DNA from: DAITAZ01 sp036824045
Lineage (GTDB): Bacteria > Pseudomonadota > Gammaproteobacteria > Burkholderiales > Rhodocyclaceae
Assembly (NCBI GenBank): GCA_036824045.1
Contig: DAITAZ010000040.1
Span: 1 to 33,549 of the forward strand
DNA length: 33,549 nucleotides
Reading direction: 5' to 3'
Shown: piece after piece, positions 23,619-31,900 of the stretch
Numbering within the stretch: position 1 is the first letter of the stretch
Layout: every line of letters begins with the position of its first letter
Translations under genes and position numbers: made by a program
Notes under the pieces: model-generated
The model's database searches: none
What the model was told of the DNA's origin: nothing
Seen by the model: the letters and a program-made list of their open reading frames with translations, nothing else

Positions 23619-24806
23619 ATGTTGACTCCACCCGCTCCAATCGCCACCCGGATGGCCCAGATTGCTCCCTTTCACGTGATGGAACTGATGCGGCGGGCGC
23701 AGGAACTCGAAGCAATGGGCCGCCGGGTGATACACATGGAGGTTGGAGAGCCGGACTTCACAACACCACCGCGGGTGATCGAGGCCGCCCAGGCATTCAT
23801 CTCCCAAGGCCGGGTTGGCTACACCGCAGCCATGGGGCTGCCCGCCTTGCGAGAAGCCATAGCGGGTTTCTATCGCACGCGCTATGGCGTCGACGTTCCC
23901 GCTCATCGCATCGTTGTCACTGCAGGCGCATCAGGCGCACTCCTTCTGGCCCTGGGGGTACTTACCAGCCCTGGCGACGAGTGGCTGCTTCCAGACCCAG
24001 GCTATCCTTGCAATCGTCACTTTGTCCGCTTGTTGGAAGGCAGGCCCAGAAGCGTTCCCGTACTGCCTGAGCACCATTTCCAGCCCACTGTGGACGATCT
24101 TGCCCAGCACTGGAGCGCAACAACCCGGGGCGTGATGCTTGCATCCCCCGGCAATCCCACGGGAACACTGCTGGGCAGAGCGGAACTGGCAGCCTTGGCG
24201 GATCATGTGTTGGGCGCCAAGGCTGCATTGATTGTCGATGAGATCTACCACGGCCTCACCTACGGCGTGGAGGCAGACACGGTTCTGGCACACACCGACC
24301 GCGCGTTCGTGGTCAACAGCTTTTCCAAATACTTCGGGATGACGGGCTGGCGGCTAGGCTGGCTGGTCGTGCCGGACGGATATGAGCGCGAGGTGGAAAA
24401 ACTCGCTCAAAACCTCTTCATCTCCCCTTCATCCCCCGCCCAGTACGGCGCTCTCGCAGCTTTTGAGCCCGAGACCATCGAGCTGCTGGAATCCCGTCGG
24501 GCCGAGTATTCCGCCCGTCGCGACTATCTACTGCCCGCCCTTGAACAATTAGGCCTGCGCATCCCCGCTACGCCATTGGGCGCGTACTATGTCTATTGCG
24601 ATGTATCCGCGGTCACCGACGACAGCTTCGCGTTTGCCATGGATGTGCTGGAAGAAACCGGGGTCGCGTTGACTCCCGGGCTCGACTTTGGCCAGTGCTC
24701 ACCGGAACGCTACATCCGCATCGCCTTTGCCCGTCCGATCGCCGACCTGGAGGAAGGCATTGCCCGGCTCAAGTCCTACTTGAGTCATCTCAAGCGCCAG
24801 CAATGA
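23619..24806 (+). CDS. class I/II PLP-dependent aminotransferase
   Basis: A 395-residue aminotransferase of fold type I. The PLP lysine is in NSFSKYFGMTGWRLGW (Lys237), the ring-stacking and phosphate-binding region is in TAGASGALLLAL, Asn179 is in SPGNPTG and Asp207 in VDEIYHGL; the C-terminal FAMDVLEETGVALTPGLDFG and RIAFARP carry the carboxylate-binding Arg. It belongs to the AspC/alanine-type group with the PFHVMELMRRAQEL and HMEVGEPDF start; the amino donor is not predictable. ATG 23619 has no clear ribosome site; 23586 and 23652 are also possible. It diverges from the FIST-kinase operon over a 217-base gap. Confidence 0.9.
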   Translation: MLTPPAPIATRMAQIAPFHVMELMRRAQELEAMGRRVIHMEVGEPDFTTPPRVIEAAQAFISQGRVGYTAAMGLPALREAIAGFYRTRYGVDVPAHRIVVTAGASGALLLALGVLTSPGDEWLLPDPGYPCNRHFVRLLEGRPRSVPVLPEHHFQPTVDDLAQHWSATTRGVMLASPGNPTGTLLGRAELAALADHVLGAKAALIVDEIYHGLTYGVEADTVLAHTDRAFVVNSFSKYFGMTGWRLGWLVVPDGYEREVEKLAQNLFISPSSPAQYGALAAFEPETIELLESRRAEYSARRDYLLPALEQLGLRIPATPLGAYYVYCDVSAVTDDSFAFAMDVLEETGVALTPGLDFGQCSPERYIRIAFARPIADLEEGIARLKSYLSHLKRQQ

Positions 24807-24808
24807 AA

Positions 24809-24828
24809 AAGGGGCCCACGGGCCCCTT
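24809..24828. terminator. shared hairpin between convergent aminotransferase and transglycosylase
   Basis: AAGGGGCCC and GGGCCCCTT form a perfect inverted repeat around AC. On the minus strand the hairpin is followed by TTTCATTG, giving a five-T run with the stem end, so it can terminate the transglycosylase transcript. On the plus strand the tail (AGAAACTT) is weak. Confidence 0.75.
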
Positions 24829-24865
24829 AGAAACTTGAGCTGCGACTCATGACCTCACGGACCAC

Positions 24866-25603
24866 TCACGCACGCACGCCCCGCCGCTTTTGATCGCCAT
24901 CGCGGCCAGCCGCCTGTTCAAGCCGCTGCTTCTCGGCCAGCACCTTGTTGGCATACTGGGTTTCCACGTCGTTGGCTGCACCGGCGTACACCTGCAATGC
25001 GCCGGAAACCGAACCCGCGTTGCGGAGATAGGTTTTCAGCACCCGGGCACCGGCCACAATGTTGTTGTCCGGATCGAACCATGCCCGGGGGTCGCGGGAG
25101 TCCTCGAACTTGTCCATGTGAAAATGGGGAATCACCTGCATCAACCCCTGCGCCCCCACCGGACTTTGCGCATAGGGATTGAAATTGGATTCAATCGCCA
25201 TCACTGACAGGATCAGCAAAGGATCCACGCTCTCAGCCTTGCCCACCTCGAACGCCTTGGCGACCAGCGGTTCAATGGCCATGGAGGAGACCCGGTAGCG
25301 CTTGGCCAAGGAATCGGCCACTCGCCGTTGAGATGGCGTCAGCGCAGGCACGTTGGCCTCCACTTCCTCAACCTCAGGTTCCGCCGCTTGGCTCAGCACA
25401 TCGGCGGAGGCCAGCAGCGACAGGGAAGGACGATTGTCCAGGCCCGGGAGAAAGTCCAAGGCCGACGGACCGGAACCATTGATCCTGGATACAACGAATA
25501 CGGTAACCATGACGCCAACGACGACAAAGCCACCCAAAGTGAAGTGGAAGAAAAATGACGCTACGGCCGCCACCCACTTCCACAGGCGCAGAATGCTGGA
25601 CAT
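24866..25603 (-). CDS. membrane-anchored lytic transglycosylase, SLT domain
   Basis: A 245-residue protein with one N-terminal membrane segment (about 11-38), an acidic spacer (70-88) and a C-terminal goose-type lysozyme/SLT domain. The catalytic Glu138 is in MAIESNFNPYAQSPVGAQGLMQVIP, followed by the substrate-groove pattern FDPDNNIVAGARVLKTYLR. It should cleave peptidoglycan glycan strands in the periplasm, giving 1,6-anhydromuramic products of the kind AmpD (encoded further on) recycles. An ideal AAAGGAGG lies upstream of ATG 25603. Some relatives serve as secretion-system accessory muramidases, but there is no such system here. Confidence 0.92.
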   Translation of the reverse strand: MSSILRLWKWVAAVASFFFHFTLGGFVVVGVMVTVFVVSRINGSGPSALDFLPGLDNRPSLSLLASADVLSQAAEPEVEEVEANVPALTPSQRRVADSLAKRYRVSSMAIEPLVAKAFEVGKAESVDPLLILSVMAIESNFNPYAQSPVGAQGLMQVIPHFHMDKFEDSRDPRAWFDPDNNIVAGARVLKTYLRNAGSVSGALQVYAGAANDVETQYANKVLAEKQRLEQAAGRDGDQKRRGVRA

Positions 25604-26408
25604 GCTTCCTCCTTTTGTCCGCTACAGCTCACGCGTGCTCCCAAGCGCAGGCAATGCTGCGCAAGGTATGCCCCCCTGCGAACACACATCGTTCTGGGCA
25701 CCCGCCACCCGCCGTGCCGGGGTGGGGGCCACACACTGACTGAAGCTCAAAGATTGGCTTTACGTGCTACCAGCGCCTCCCCGGTAGCACGGATCATTCG
25801 GGTTGCAGAACAAACCATTGTCACCTGCAGCCCCATATTTGTTGCAATGCAGCAAATGCAGTTTATTGTTTTAGAAGCTGTTTGTCAAGACAAGCTCCGA
25901 TCTGAACCGGAGAGCACCTTCCCGATTGCATATACCAACTGCACACATCACCGCTTCACGCGGGTGCCATTATCTCTAACGACCTCCCCGGCGCTCAACT
26001 TTAGACCTGTGAATTTTTGCTAACTGATTAAAACCGCACACCTGATTTGATCAATTTATGGCAAGCATTCCACCACAAAGCCCCCCCAGACTTCCCACGC
26101 GGGAGTAACGGTTGATCCGTCACATCGGGCGGCGACTTTAGAGCGGAAGCAAACGGCCCGAATGAAGAAACAGCCCTGACATCAGTGGTGTATTCGGGCT
26201 AAAGCGCCTCACACCCAGGAAATTACGGCTCGCTCTGTCGAGCTCCATCTGCAGCACCCATCGCGGTATAAGCAAGTGTTCCGAGCTTAGAAGACGCGCA
26301 AAGCACAGCCTTGGCTAGAATTTCCATCGGGACTGCATGGGTGGCCCTCGGGCCGGAAATCATCAAGATCGCAGGCGCACTTCACGTGCGCAGCAAAGAG
26401 GTAGACAA
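25604..26408. other. 805-base intergenic region with several inverted repeats
   Basis: No ORF with a ribosome site or family likeness is seen here; the longest frame (25754-26023) opens with TTG and has composition unlike the neighbours. The stretch is AT-richer than its surroundings. Visible structure: CGTGCTACC/GGTAGCACG (25763-25791, 9-11-9), TTGTC-AA-GACAA (25882-25893 region), CTCCG/CGGAG (25895-25912), GCCCGAAT/ATTCGGGC (26156-26199) enclosing CTGACATCAG, and GCGCAC-TTCAC-GTGCGC (26375-26391). It must contain the transglycosylase and cysK promoters; it may also hold a small RNA or the remains of a lost gene. Confidence 0.45.
26375..26391 (+). other. hairpin just before the cysK ribosome site
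   Basis: GCGCAC and GTGCGC are perfect arms around TTCAC, ending seven bases before the GAGG that serves cysK. It lies in the likely untranslated leader and could influence initiation or mRNA stability. Confidence 0.4.
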
Positions 26409-27341
26409 ATGAAGATTGCCAACAACGTCACCGAACTCATCGGCAACACGCCCCTGGTACGCATTAACCGGCTCTCAGCCGGCCTCAAAGCTGATGTGGT
26501 CGCCAAACTCGAGTTCTTCAACCCCGCCCACAGCGTGAAGGACCGCATCGGTGCGGCCATGATCGATGCCGCCGAGGCGGCCGGAAAGATCGGGCCCGAC
26601 ACCATCATCCTGGAGCCAACCAGCGGCAACACCGGCATCGCCCTGGCCATGGTGTGCGCCGCCCGGGGCTACAAATGTACGTTGGTGATGCCGGAGACCA
26701 TGAGCCTCGAACGGCGCATGCTGCTGCGCGCCTATGGCGCCGACCTGATCCTGACCCCCGGCCCCGAGGGCATGGGCGGTGCCATCAAGAAGGCGGAGGA
26801 ACTCGCCGCCGCCGACTCCCGCTACCTCATTCCCCAACAATTCGCCAACCCCGCCAACCCGGCCATTCACCGTCGAACCACCGCGGAGGAGATCTGGCGT
26901 GACACGGATGGCAAAGTGGACATCCTGGTCTCGGGCGTTGGCACCGGCGGCACCATCACTGGATGCGGCGAGGTGCTCAAGGCTCGCAAACCGGGTTTCA
27001 AGGCTGTGGCGGTAGAACCGGACGCCTCTCCGGTACTGTCGGGCGGGCAGAAAGGCCCGCACCCGATCCAGGGCATTGGCGCGGGCTTCATCCCGGCGGT
27101 GCTCAATACCGAAATCTACGACGAGGTGGTGAGGGTAAAAAGCGACGACGCCTTCGCCCTCGCCCGCCGCGCAGCCCAGGAAGAAGGGCTGCTGGTGGGC
27201 ATCTCCTCAGGGGCAGCGCTGTGGGCAGCGCTGGAACTGGCCAAACGGGAAGACAACGCCGGCAAGCTGATCGTGGTGATCATCCCTTCCTTTGGGGAGC
27301 GCTATCTGAGCACGGCCCTCTTCAAGGATCTGGCAAGCTGA
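26409..27341 (+). CDS. cysK: cysteine synthase A (O-acetylserine sulfhydrylase)
   Basis: A 310-residue fold-type II PLP enzyme. The PLP lysine is Lys44 in NPAHSVKDRIG, the substrate loop is EPTSGNTGIAL, the phosphate-binding loop is SGVGTGGTITGCGEVL and the active-site Ser is in VGISSGAALWAAL. The sequence matches the CysK group (PLVRINRL, MPETMSLERR, HPIQGIGAGFIPAVLN) and it makes cysteine from O-acetylserine and sulfide in the cytoplasm. GAGG eight bases before ATG 26409 fixes the start. The last 20 bases overlap the end of the opposite-strand ampD gene. Confidence 0.97.
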   Translation: MKIANNVTELIGNTPLVRINRLSAGLKADVVAKLEFFNPAHSVKDRIGAAMIDAAEAAGKIGPDTIILEPTSGNTGIALAMVCAARGYKCTLVMPETMSLERRMLLRAYGADLILTPGPEGMGGAIKKAEELAAADSRYLIPQQFANPANPAIHRRTTAEEIWRDTDGKVDILVSGVGTGGTITGCGEVLKARKPGFKAVAVEPDASPVLSGGQKGPHPIQGIGAGFIPAVLNTEIYDEVVRVKSDDAFALARRAAQEEGLLVGISSGAALWAALELAKREDNAGKLIVVIIPSFGERYLSTALFKDLAS

Positions 27342-27918
27342 TGAAAACACCCCGGGCCCCCAGGGCCCGGGCGAGGCGCCGCCACTCAAAGAACGGCCCC
27401 GGGTCGGTTTTGCGCCCCGGCGCGATGTGGCTGTGCCCCACAGCCGCCTGCAGCGGATAGTGTCGGGCAAGCACGGCCAGCAGTTCTTCCAGCACGCGGT
27501 ACTGCGCCTCCTGGAATGGTGCGCTGTCGCAGCCCTCCAGCTCGATGCCGATACTGAAATCGTTGCACCGCTCCCGCTCCCTCCAGCGGGAGGCCCCCGC
27601 ATGCCAGGCGCGCAACTGACAGGGCACGAACTGCAGCAGTTCTCCGTCACGCCGGATGAAGAAATGCGCCGAGACTCTGAGCTGATGGATGGTTTCGTAG
27701 TAAGGGTGCTCTAACGGGTCGAGCCGGTTGCAGAAAAGTTGCTCCACACCTGGGCCGCCAAAACAATCCGGCGGCAACGAGATGGCATGGATCACCGCAA
27801 GCGCAATGGCTTCACCTTCTGGCCGCTCGTCCGCATTGGGCGATGGCTCGCGCCTCACCCCGGCCAACCACCCCGACGCATCGGGCCCGCCAAGGTGCCC
27901 GGTGGGCGAATGCCTCAC
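27322..27918 (-). CDS. ampD: 1,6-anhydro-N-acetylmuramyl-L-alanine amidase
   Basis: A 198-residue zinc amidase. Zinc ligands are the His in LAVIHAISLPP, the His in VGHSHIAPGRKTDPGP and the Asp of the same motif; GGPGVEQLF and HFFIRRDGELLQFVP complete the AmpD pattern. It removes the stem peptide from anhydromuropeptides during cytoplasmic cell-wall recycling. GTG 27918 is preferred because it overlaps the stop of the upstream PP0621 gene (GTGA) and leaves the family-like start DASGWLAGVRREPSPNADERPEG; TTG 27957 gives a longer form. The 3' end overlaps cysK, and a hairpin at 27351-27371 lies within its last codons. Confidence 0.93.
   Translation of the reverse strand: MRHSPTGHLGGPDASGWLAGVRREPSPNADERPEGEAIALAVIHAISLPPDCFGGPGVEQLFCNRLDPLEHPYYETIHQLRVSAHFFIRRDGELLQFVPCQLRAWHAGASRWRERERCNDFSIGIELEGCDSAPFQEAQYRVLEELLAVLARHYPLQAAVGHSHIAPGRKTDPGPFFEWRRLARALGARGVFISLPDP
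27351..27371 (-). terminator. hairpin inside the ampD 3' end
   Basis: CCCGGGCCC and GGGCCCGGG are perfect arms around a three-base loop. Read on the minus strand, the hairpin is followed by GGTGTTTTCATC, so a terminator-like structure lies before the ampD stop codon. Read on the plus strand it sits ten bases after the cysK stop but lacks a T-run. Confidence 0.5.
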
Positions 27919-28157
27919 CCCCGCCCACCCCCGAGGCGACGGTGCTCCGGGCTGCAATAGTGACGCCCGCCCTCTGCAACCGCCTCATCCTCCGGCAGGT
28001 TGAGCCCGCAATGGGCGCAACTGACCATGCGCTGCGGCGGGCGAGGCTGAGGCGGCTTGCCGCGGGATGCGTCATCCCGCAGGGCCTGGCGGCGGTACTG
28101 CTTCCAAAGCCAGTAGCCGATCAAGGCAAGGATCAGGATCAGCAGAATTCGGGACAT
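27915..28157 (-). CDS. PP0621 family protein, zinc-ribbon-like membrane protein
   Basis: An 80-residue protein with an N-terminal membrane helix (RILLILILALIGYWLWKQY) and a C-terminal metal-binding knuckle: CAHCGLNLPEDEAVAEGGRHYCSPEHRR, with Cys-x2-Cys and Cys-x3-His. This is the PP0621 family, found beside ampD or type IV pilus and sensor genes in beta- and gammaproteobacteria; its role is unknown. ATG 28157 is chosen with GGAGG about ten bases upstream; a GTG at 28166 is too close to it. It is translationally coupled to ampD by a GTGA overlap. Confidence 0.85.
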   Translation of the reverse strand: MSRILLILILALIGYWLWKQYRRQALRDDASRGKPPQPRPPQRMVSCAHCGLNLPEDEAVAEGGRHYCSPEHRRLGGGRG

Positions 28158-28383
28158 CGGTGCCACGCCTCCGGCCGGGGAAAGAAAGAGCCGCGCATCA
28201 TAGCAAAGGCCGGGGCCGGAGTCGGCATGCGCACTCCCGCCCGACCGTTCCGAACATCGTGCGATGCATCCCTTGGGGGCGAGGACCGGGTTTCGCAGAG
28301 CCCCCGGCTGGGCTGCCCCCAGTTGAGCAAAGGCAGCCGCCGTGGGATGTCGGCCCGCAACGGGAGAACACTCCCAGGAACGC

Positions 28384-29067
28384 TCAGCTATCAGCCCACA
28401 TGCGCAACAGGTTGTGATAGCAGGAAGTGAGCCGCACGACCGCCGCGGTATCGCCCTCCCGTTGCCTCAGATCCGCGATGGCAAGATCCATGTCCAGCAG
28501 CATGCGGCGACGCTCGGTCTCCCGCACCATGCTCTCGATCCAGAAAAAGCTCGCCACCCGCGCACCGCTGGTCACCGGCTCCACCCGATGCACACTGGAC
28601 GAAGGATAGAGGATCGCATCACCGGCCGGGAGCTTGACCCGCTGACAGCCGAAAGTGTCCTCAATGACCAGTTCGCCACCCTCGTACTCATGCGGATCGG
28701 CCAGAAAGACGGTACACGACACATCGGTCCGAACCCGCTCCACCGTGCCCGGCACGTTGCGAATGGCGTTATCCACGTGGTTGCCGAAGGCGTTCGCCTC
28801 ACCGGTGTAGCAGTTGAATAGCGGGGGATAGATGCGCTTGGGCAAGGCGGCGGAGAAGAACAACGCGCTCTTGGCCAACCCATCGAGAACCAGATCCCGG
28901 AGCGCGCGGGCCGCAGCGCTCTCCTCGGGCAACTGAAGATTGCGCTTGACCCGTTCCGACTGGGCCCCGGCCGTTACCCGGCCATCCACCCACGGCGCAC
29001 TGGCCAGTTGATCGCGGCACCGGGCCAAAGCAAGGGCGTCGAGCACGCCGGGGATTTGGAGGAGCAT
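28384..29067 (-). CDS. piuC: PKHD-type Fe(II)/2-oxoglutarate hydroxylase, PiuC/YbiX type
   Basis: A 227-residue dioxygenase of the prolyl-4-hydroxylase fold. The iron facial triad is His97 and Asp99 in GNHVDNAI and His160 in SSSVHRVEPVT; Arg170 in SGARVASFFWIES should hold 2-oxoglutarate. The IYPPLFNCYTGEANAFGNHVD and VRTDVSCTVFLADPHEYEGGEL segments are characteristic of PiuC/YbiX proteins, which are usually encoded beside Fiu/PiuA siderophore receptors and induced by iron limitation; their substrate is not established. It follows the receptor gene by 51 bases, with a perfect 10-base hairpin between. AAAGGGA precedes ATG 29067. Confidence 0.93.
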   Translation of the reverse strand: MLLQIPGVLDALALARCRDQLASAPWVDGRVTAGAQSERVKRNLQLPEESAAARALRDLVLDGLAKSALFFSAALPKRIYPPLFNCYTGEANAFGNHVDNAIRNVPGTVERVRTDVSCTVFLADPHEYEGGELVIEDTFGCQRVKLPAGDAILYPSSSVHRVEPVTSGARVASFFWIESMVRETERRRMLLDMDLAIADLRQREGDTAAVVRLTSCYHNLLRMWADS

Positions 29068-29081
29068 GAAGGTCCCTTTCC

Positions 29082-29103
29082 GCCCCCGAGGCTCCTCGGG
29101 GGC
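29082..29103 (-). other. intercistronic hairpin between receptor and piuC
   Basis: GCCCCCGAGG and CCTCGGGGGC form a perfect 10-base stem around two bases, just upstream of the piuC ribosome site. There is no T-run, so it more likely protects the receptor mRNA 3' end or dampens piuC expression than terminates fully. Confidence 0.6.
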
Positions 29104-29118
29104 ACTGCGTTGAGGTGG

Positions 29119-31287
29119 TCAGAACTTGTATTCACCGGTCAGTTGAACGGCCCGTGTCGTACCCGGCACCACATGACCGCCATTCTCATAAATGGAGTCG
29201 TAATAGCGCTTGTTGAGCAGGTTGAGCACGTTCAGCTTGAGGCTGTAGCGCTTCTGCTCGTAGGCCACCATCGCATCCCAGCGCTGGTAGCGAGGCGCCA
29301 CATTCGGGCTGGGCGCATTCGCACCCAGCCCGTAGGCCAGCCGCGCCCCTTTGGCCTCGACCCCCGCCCCAACCCGCCACCCCCCTGCCAGACGGTAGGT
29401 GGACCACAGGCTGGCGGTGTAGGGCGGCGAGTTACGGGGCCGCATGCCCACCAGTGCCGTGCTCTGCCCGGCGGCCTGCTCGTCGATGCGGGCTTTCATG
29501 AAGGCCACCCCGCCAAACACCTCCCAGTTGGGGGTGATGCGCCCGGCGGCTTCCAGTTCCAAACCGTCGGTGTGCCGGCGGTTGGAGAGAAGCTGCGCCG
29601 TGCCGGCGGAGTCGATATCGGTATTCCGCTCGTATTTCTTGGACGCCCGGTAGAGCGAAGTGCGCAGGGAAAGATTGCCCTCCATCAGCTCCCACTTGGC
29701 ACCCAGTTCCACGGTCCGGCTGCGCTCGGCCGGATAGACCGTGGACGTGGTGGTGAATTGGTACAGATCAGCCGTGGGGTTGAACGAATCGCTGAAGGCC
29801 AGGTAGTAGTGGCGGTAGTCATCCGGCTGCCACGACAACCCTGTGCGATAACTCCACTCCCCGTAATCCACCTGGGCGCCATTGCTGTAGCTGGCGTCGA
29901 GCTGATCGCGGCGAATCCCCGCCAGCACTTTCCACCCGGGCAGAAATTCCACCGTGTCCTGGCCGTATAGCGCTTTGGACCAACCGCTGTATGTGGCAAT
30001 GCCATTGCGCAACTCGTTGCCGTAGGTGCCCGGCAGAACCGGGTTGGGGTCCGGGTTGCCCACGGTCGTGGCAGGTGCGACGGCGGTGGCAATGCTGTTG
30101 TAGCTCCACCGGCCGGCGCGCTCCTTGAGCAACTCCAGTCCCACCAGGGCCTCATGTTTCAGGCTACCGGTGGTGAACTTGGTGGTGAAGTCTGTCTGGC
30201 TGGTGAGGGTGTGCTCTTCCCCACCCCGGGCCTGCCGGCCCCGGTTGAGGGTCGTGGCGTCGGTCACGAGCGTGGTGCCCGCCGCCAGCCGCGGCGCCAC
30301 TCCCCACAGATCCCGCTGATAGTCCGCCACCCGCAGCATGCTCTTGAGCTCCGTCCCCGGGGCAAACCGATGAATGTAGCTGCCGGTGAGCATCTTGGTC
30401 TCGTTCCGCTCGTAGTCCTTGCTGGTGCCGTAGAACCGGTTGGCGGGCACGTTCAACGGCCTGCCGTCAAAGAATGGCACGCCGTAGTCGAGGGTGTTTT
30501 CCGTCTTCAAGTGGTAATAGCCGATGGAAAACTCATTGGCGGTACCAATCCCAAAGCGCAGGGTGGGCGCGATCCCGACCCGCTCGGTCTTCACGTCATC
30601 CCGGGAGGTATTGCCCTCCGTCTTCATGGCATTGACGCGGAAGGCCGCGTTCTCGCCCAACACCTTGTTCACGTCGGTGGTCACCCGGCCGTAGCTGAAA
30701 CTGCCGGCGGTGGCGCTGACGCTGCCCTTATCCACGAGCCCGGGCTCCTTGCTCACCTGGTTGATCACGCCGCCCGCCTGGCCCCGGCCGAACAGCATGG
30801 CAGCCGACCCGCGCAGCACTTCCACCTGTTCAAGGTTGAAGTTCTCCCGGTTGTACTGGGCCACATCGCGAATACCATCGAAGTAGAGGTCGCCAAACGA
30901 ATAGAACCCCCGCAGCACGATATTGTCGCCAATGCGCCCGCCCTCGCCGGCATTGAAAGTCAGTCCAGCCACGCTGCGCAGGGATTCTTTCAGGGTATCG
31001 GCGTTGCGGTCGCGCATCAGTTGCTCGGGCACTATGGTGAGCGCCTGGGGGATGTCCTTGGGCAACTGGGTGGTCTTGCCTACCCGAGTCGCGCCCCCCT
31101 GGTAGCCGTTCCCTTGAATCTCCCGGGTCTCCTTGACCTCCACCGTGGAGAGCGTTTTCTCCTTGGTTTCATCCGCCTTGACCTGGGCGAAGAGCGGCAC
31201 AGGTGCCGCCAGCGCCATCAGGAAAGCCGCCATGGCGGGCGAACCGCGCCCGCTGCCGGAGGCCGTGTGTATCGTCTGTTGAGCCAT
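29119..31287 (-). CDS. fiu: TonB-dependent catecholate siderophore receptor, Fiu type
   Basis: A 722-residue outer-membrane receptor. A signal peptide ends near residue 34 (VPLFAQ), followed by a TonB-box-like stretch (KTLSTVEVKE), the plug domain (about 70-185: DIPQALTIVPEQLMRDRNADTL..., LRGFYSFGDLYFDGIRDVAQYNRENF, VEVLRGSAAMLFGRGQAGGVIN) and a 22-strand barrel ending with the C-terminal Phe. The plug sequence is that of the Fiu/PiuA class, which takes up iron complexed to monomeric catechols or enterobactin breakdown products. ATG 31287 is preceded by AAGGGGAAA. The next gene is the matching PiuC hydroxylase; TonB, ExbB and ExbD are encoded just upstream, so the energising complex is probably dedicated. 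Confidence 0.93.
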   Translation of the reverse strand: MAQQTIHTASGSGRGSPAMAAFLMALAAPVPLFAQVKADETKEKTLSTVEVKETREIQGNGYQGGATRVGKTTQLPKDIPQALTIVPEQLMRDRNADTLKESLRSVAGLTFNAGEGGRIGDNIVLRGFYSFGDLYFDGIRDVAQYNRENFNLEQVEVLRGSAAMLFGRGQAGGVINQVSKEPGLVDKGSVSATAGSFSYGRVTTDVNKVLGENAAFRVNAMKTEGNTSRDDVKTERVGIAPTLRFGIGTANEFSIGYYHLKTENTLDYGVPFFDGRPLNVPANRFYGTSKDYERNETKMLTGSYIHRFAPGTELKSMLRVADYQRDLWGVAPRLAAGTTLVTDATTLNRGRQARGGEEHTLTSQTDFTTKFTTGSLKHEALVGLELLKERAGRWSYNSIATAVAPATTVGNPDPNPVLPGTYGNELRNGIATYSGWSKALYGQDTVEFLPGWKVLAGIRRDQLDASYSNGAQVDYGEWSYRTGLSWQPDDYRHYYLAFSDSFNPTADLYQFTTTSTVYPAERSRTVELGAKWELMEGNLSLRTSLYRASKKYERNTDIDSAGTAQLLSNRRHTDGLELEAAGRITPNWEVFGGVAFMKARIDEQAAGQSTALVGMRPRNSPPYTASLWSTYRLAGGWRVGAGVEAKGARLAYGLGANAPSPNVAPRYQRWDAMVAYEQKRYSLKLNVLNLLNKRYYDSIYENGGHVVPGTTRAVQLTGEYKF

Positions 31288-31480
31288 GATTTCCCCTTTT
31301 TTGAATGAAGCACACATCGAAAAAAGCGGACATGGCTGGCTTCCGACCCACGAGCGGTGGCGGGCTAGTCCGAAAAATCCCCACAGTGAAGGCAATACGT
31401 TGAGTCACCCCGGTTTCAGCGCCACACGCCTTGCGGATACGGGCTGACGGCGGACCGGGATTCGCGCATAGCTTGTCCGG

Positions 31481-31900
31481 TCACTCCCTGGGCAAGCTGA
31501 CAAAACCCACGCGGGCGAGCCCGGCCTCCCGCGCAGCGCCCATGACCAGAGCCACACGCTCATAGCGTGCGTTGCGGTCCATGCGCAAATGCAGTTCCGG
31601 CTGCGGCTGCCGGGCGGCGGCTTCAGCCAGCCGGCTCGCCAGGGCATCGGCTGCCACCGGCTGGTCGTTCCAGTGCAGTTGGTCCTTGTCATCCAGCGCG
31701 ATGGTCACCACCTCCGGCGCCTTCGTCTGGTCAGGGCTGCCGGCTTTGGGCAAATCGATGCGGATGGCGTGGGTAAACAAGGGCGCGGTGACAATGAAGA
31801 TCACCAGCAGCACCAGCATCACGTCCACCAGCGGCGTCGTGTTGATCTCCGCCATGGGGGGCGCACTGCCGCCCCCGGATTCCAGTCCGCCGAAAGCCAT
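31481..31900 (-). CDS. exbD: ExbD, biopolymer transport protein
   Basis: A 139-residue inner-membrane protein with a single N-terminal helix containing the essential Asp (EINTTPLVDVMLVLLVIFIVTAPLF) and a periplasmic domain with the usual LRMDRNARYERVALVMGAAREAGLARVGFV end. With ExbB it uses the proton gradient to energise TonB. ATG 31900 overlaps the exbB stop by one base (TGATG); GTG 31903 is an alternative. A gap of 193 bases follows before the receptor gene; I see no Fur box in it. Confidence 0.95.
   Translation of the reverse strand: MAFGGLESGGGSAPPMAEINTTPLVDVMLVLLVIFIVTAPLFTHAIRIDLPKAGSPDQTKAPEVVTIALDDKDQLHWNDQPVAADALASRLAEAAARQPQPELHLRMDRNARYERVALVMGAAREAGLARVGFVSLPRE

Noticed and set aside
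25754..26023. 89-residue frame in the 805-base gap
   Set aside because: It starts with TTG inside an inverted repeat, lacks a ribosome site, and has no recognisable domain; treated as non-coding.
28200..28300. Bulged repeat GCATGCGCAC / GTGCGATGC between piuC and the PP0621 gene
   Set aside because: The arms pair only with a bulge and there is no T-run; not strong enough to call a terminator or operator.
31288..31480. Riboswitch upstream of the receptor
   Set aside because: The region was checked for a cobalamin-type box because TonB-dependent receptors often have one; none is seen, and the receptor is of siderophore type.
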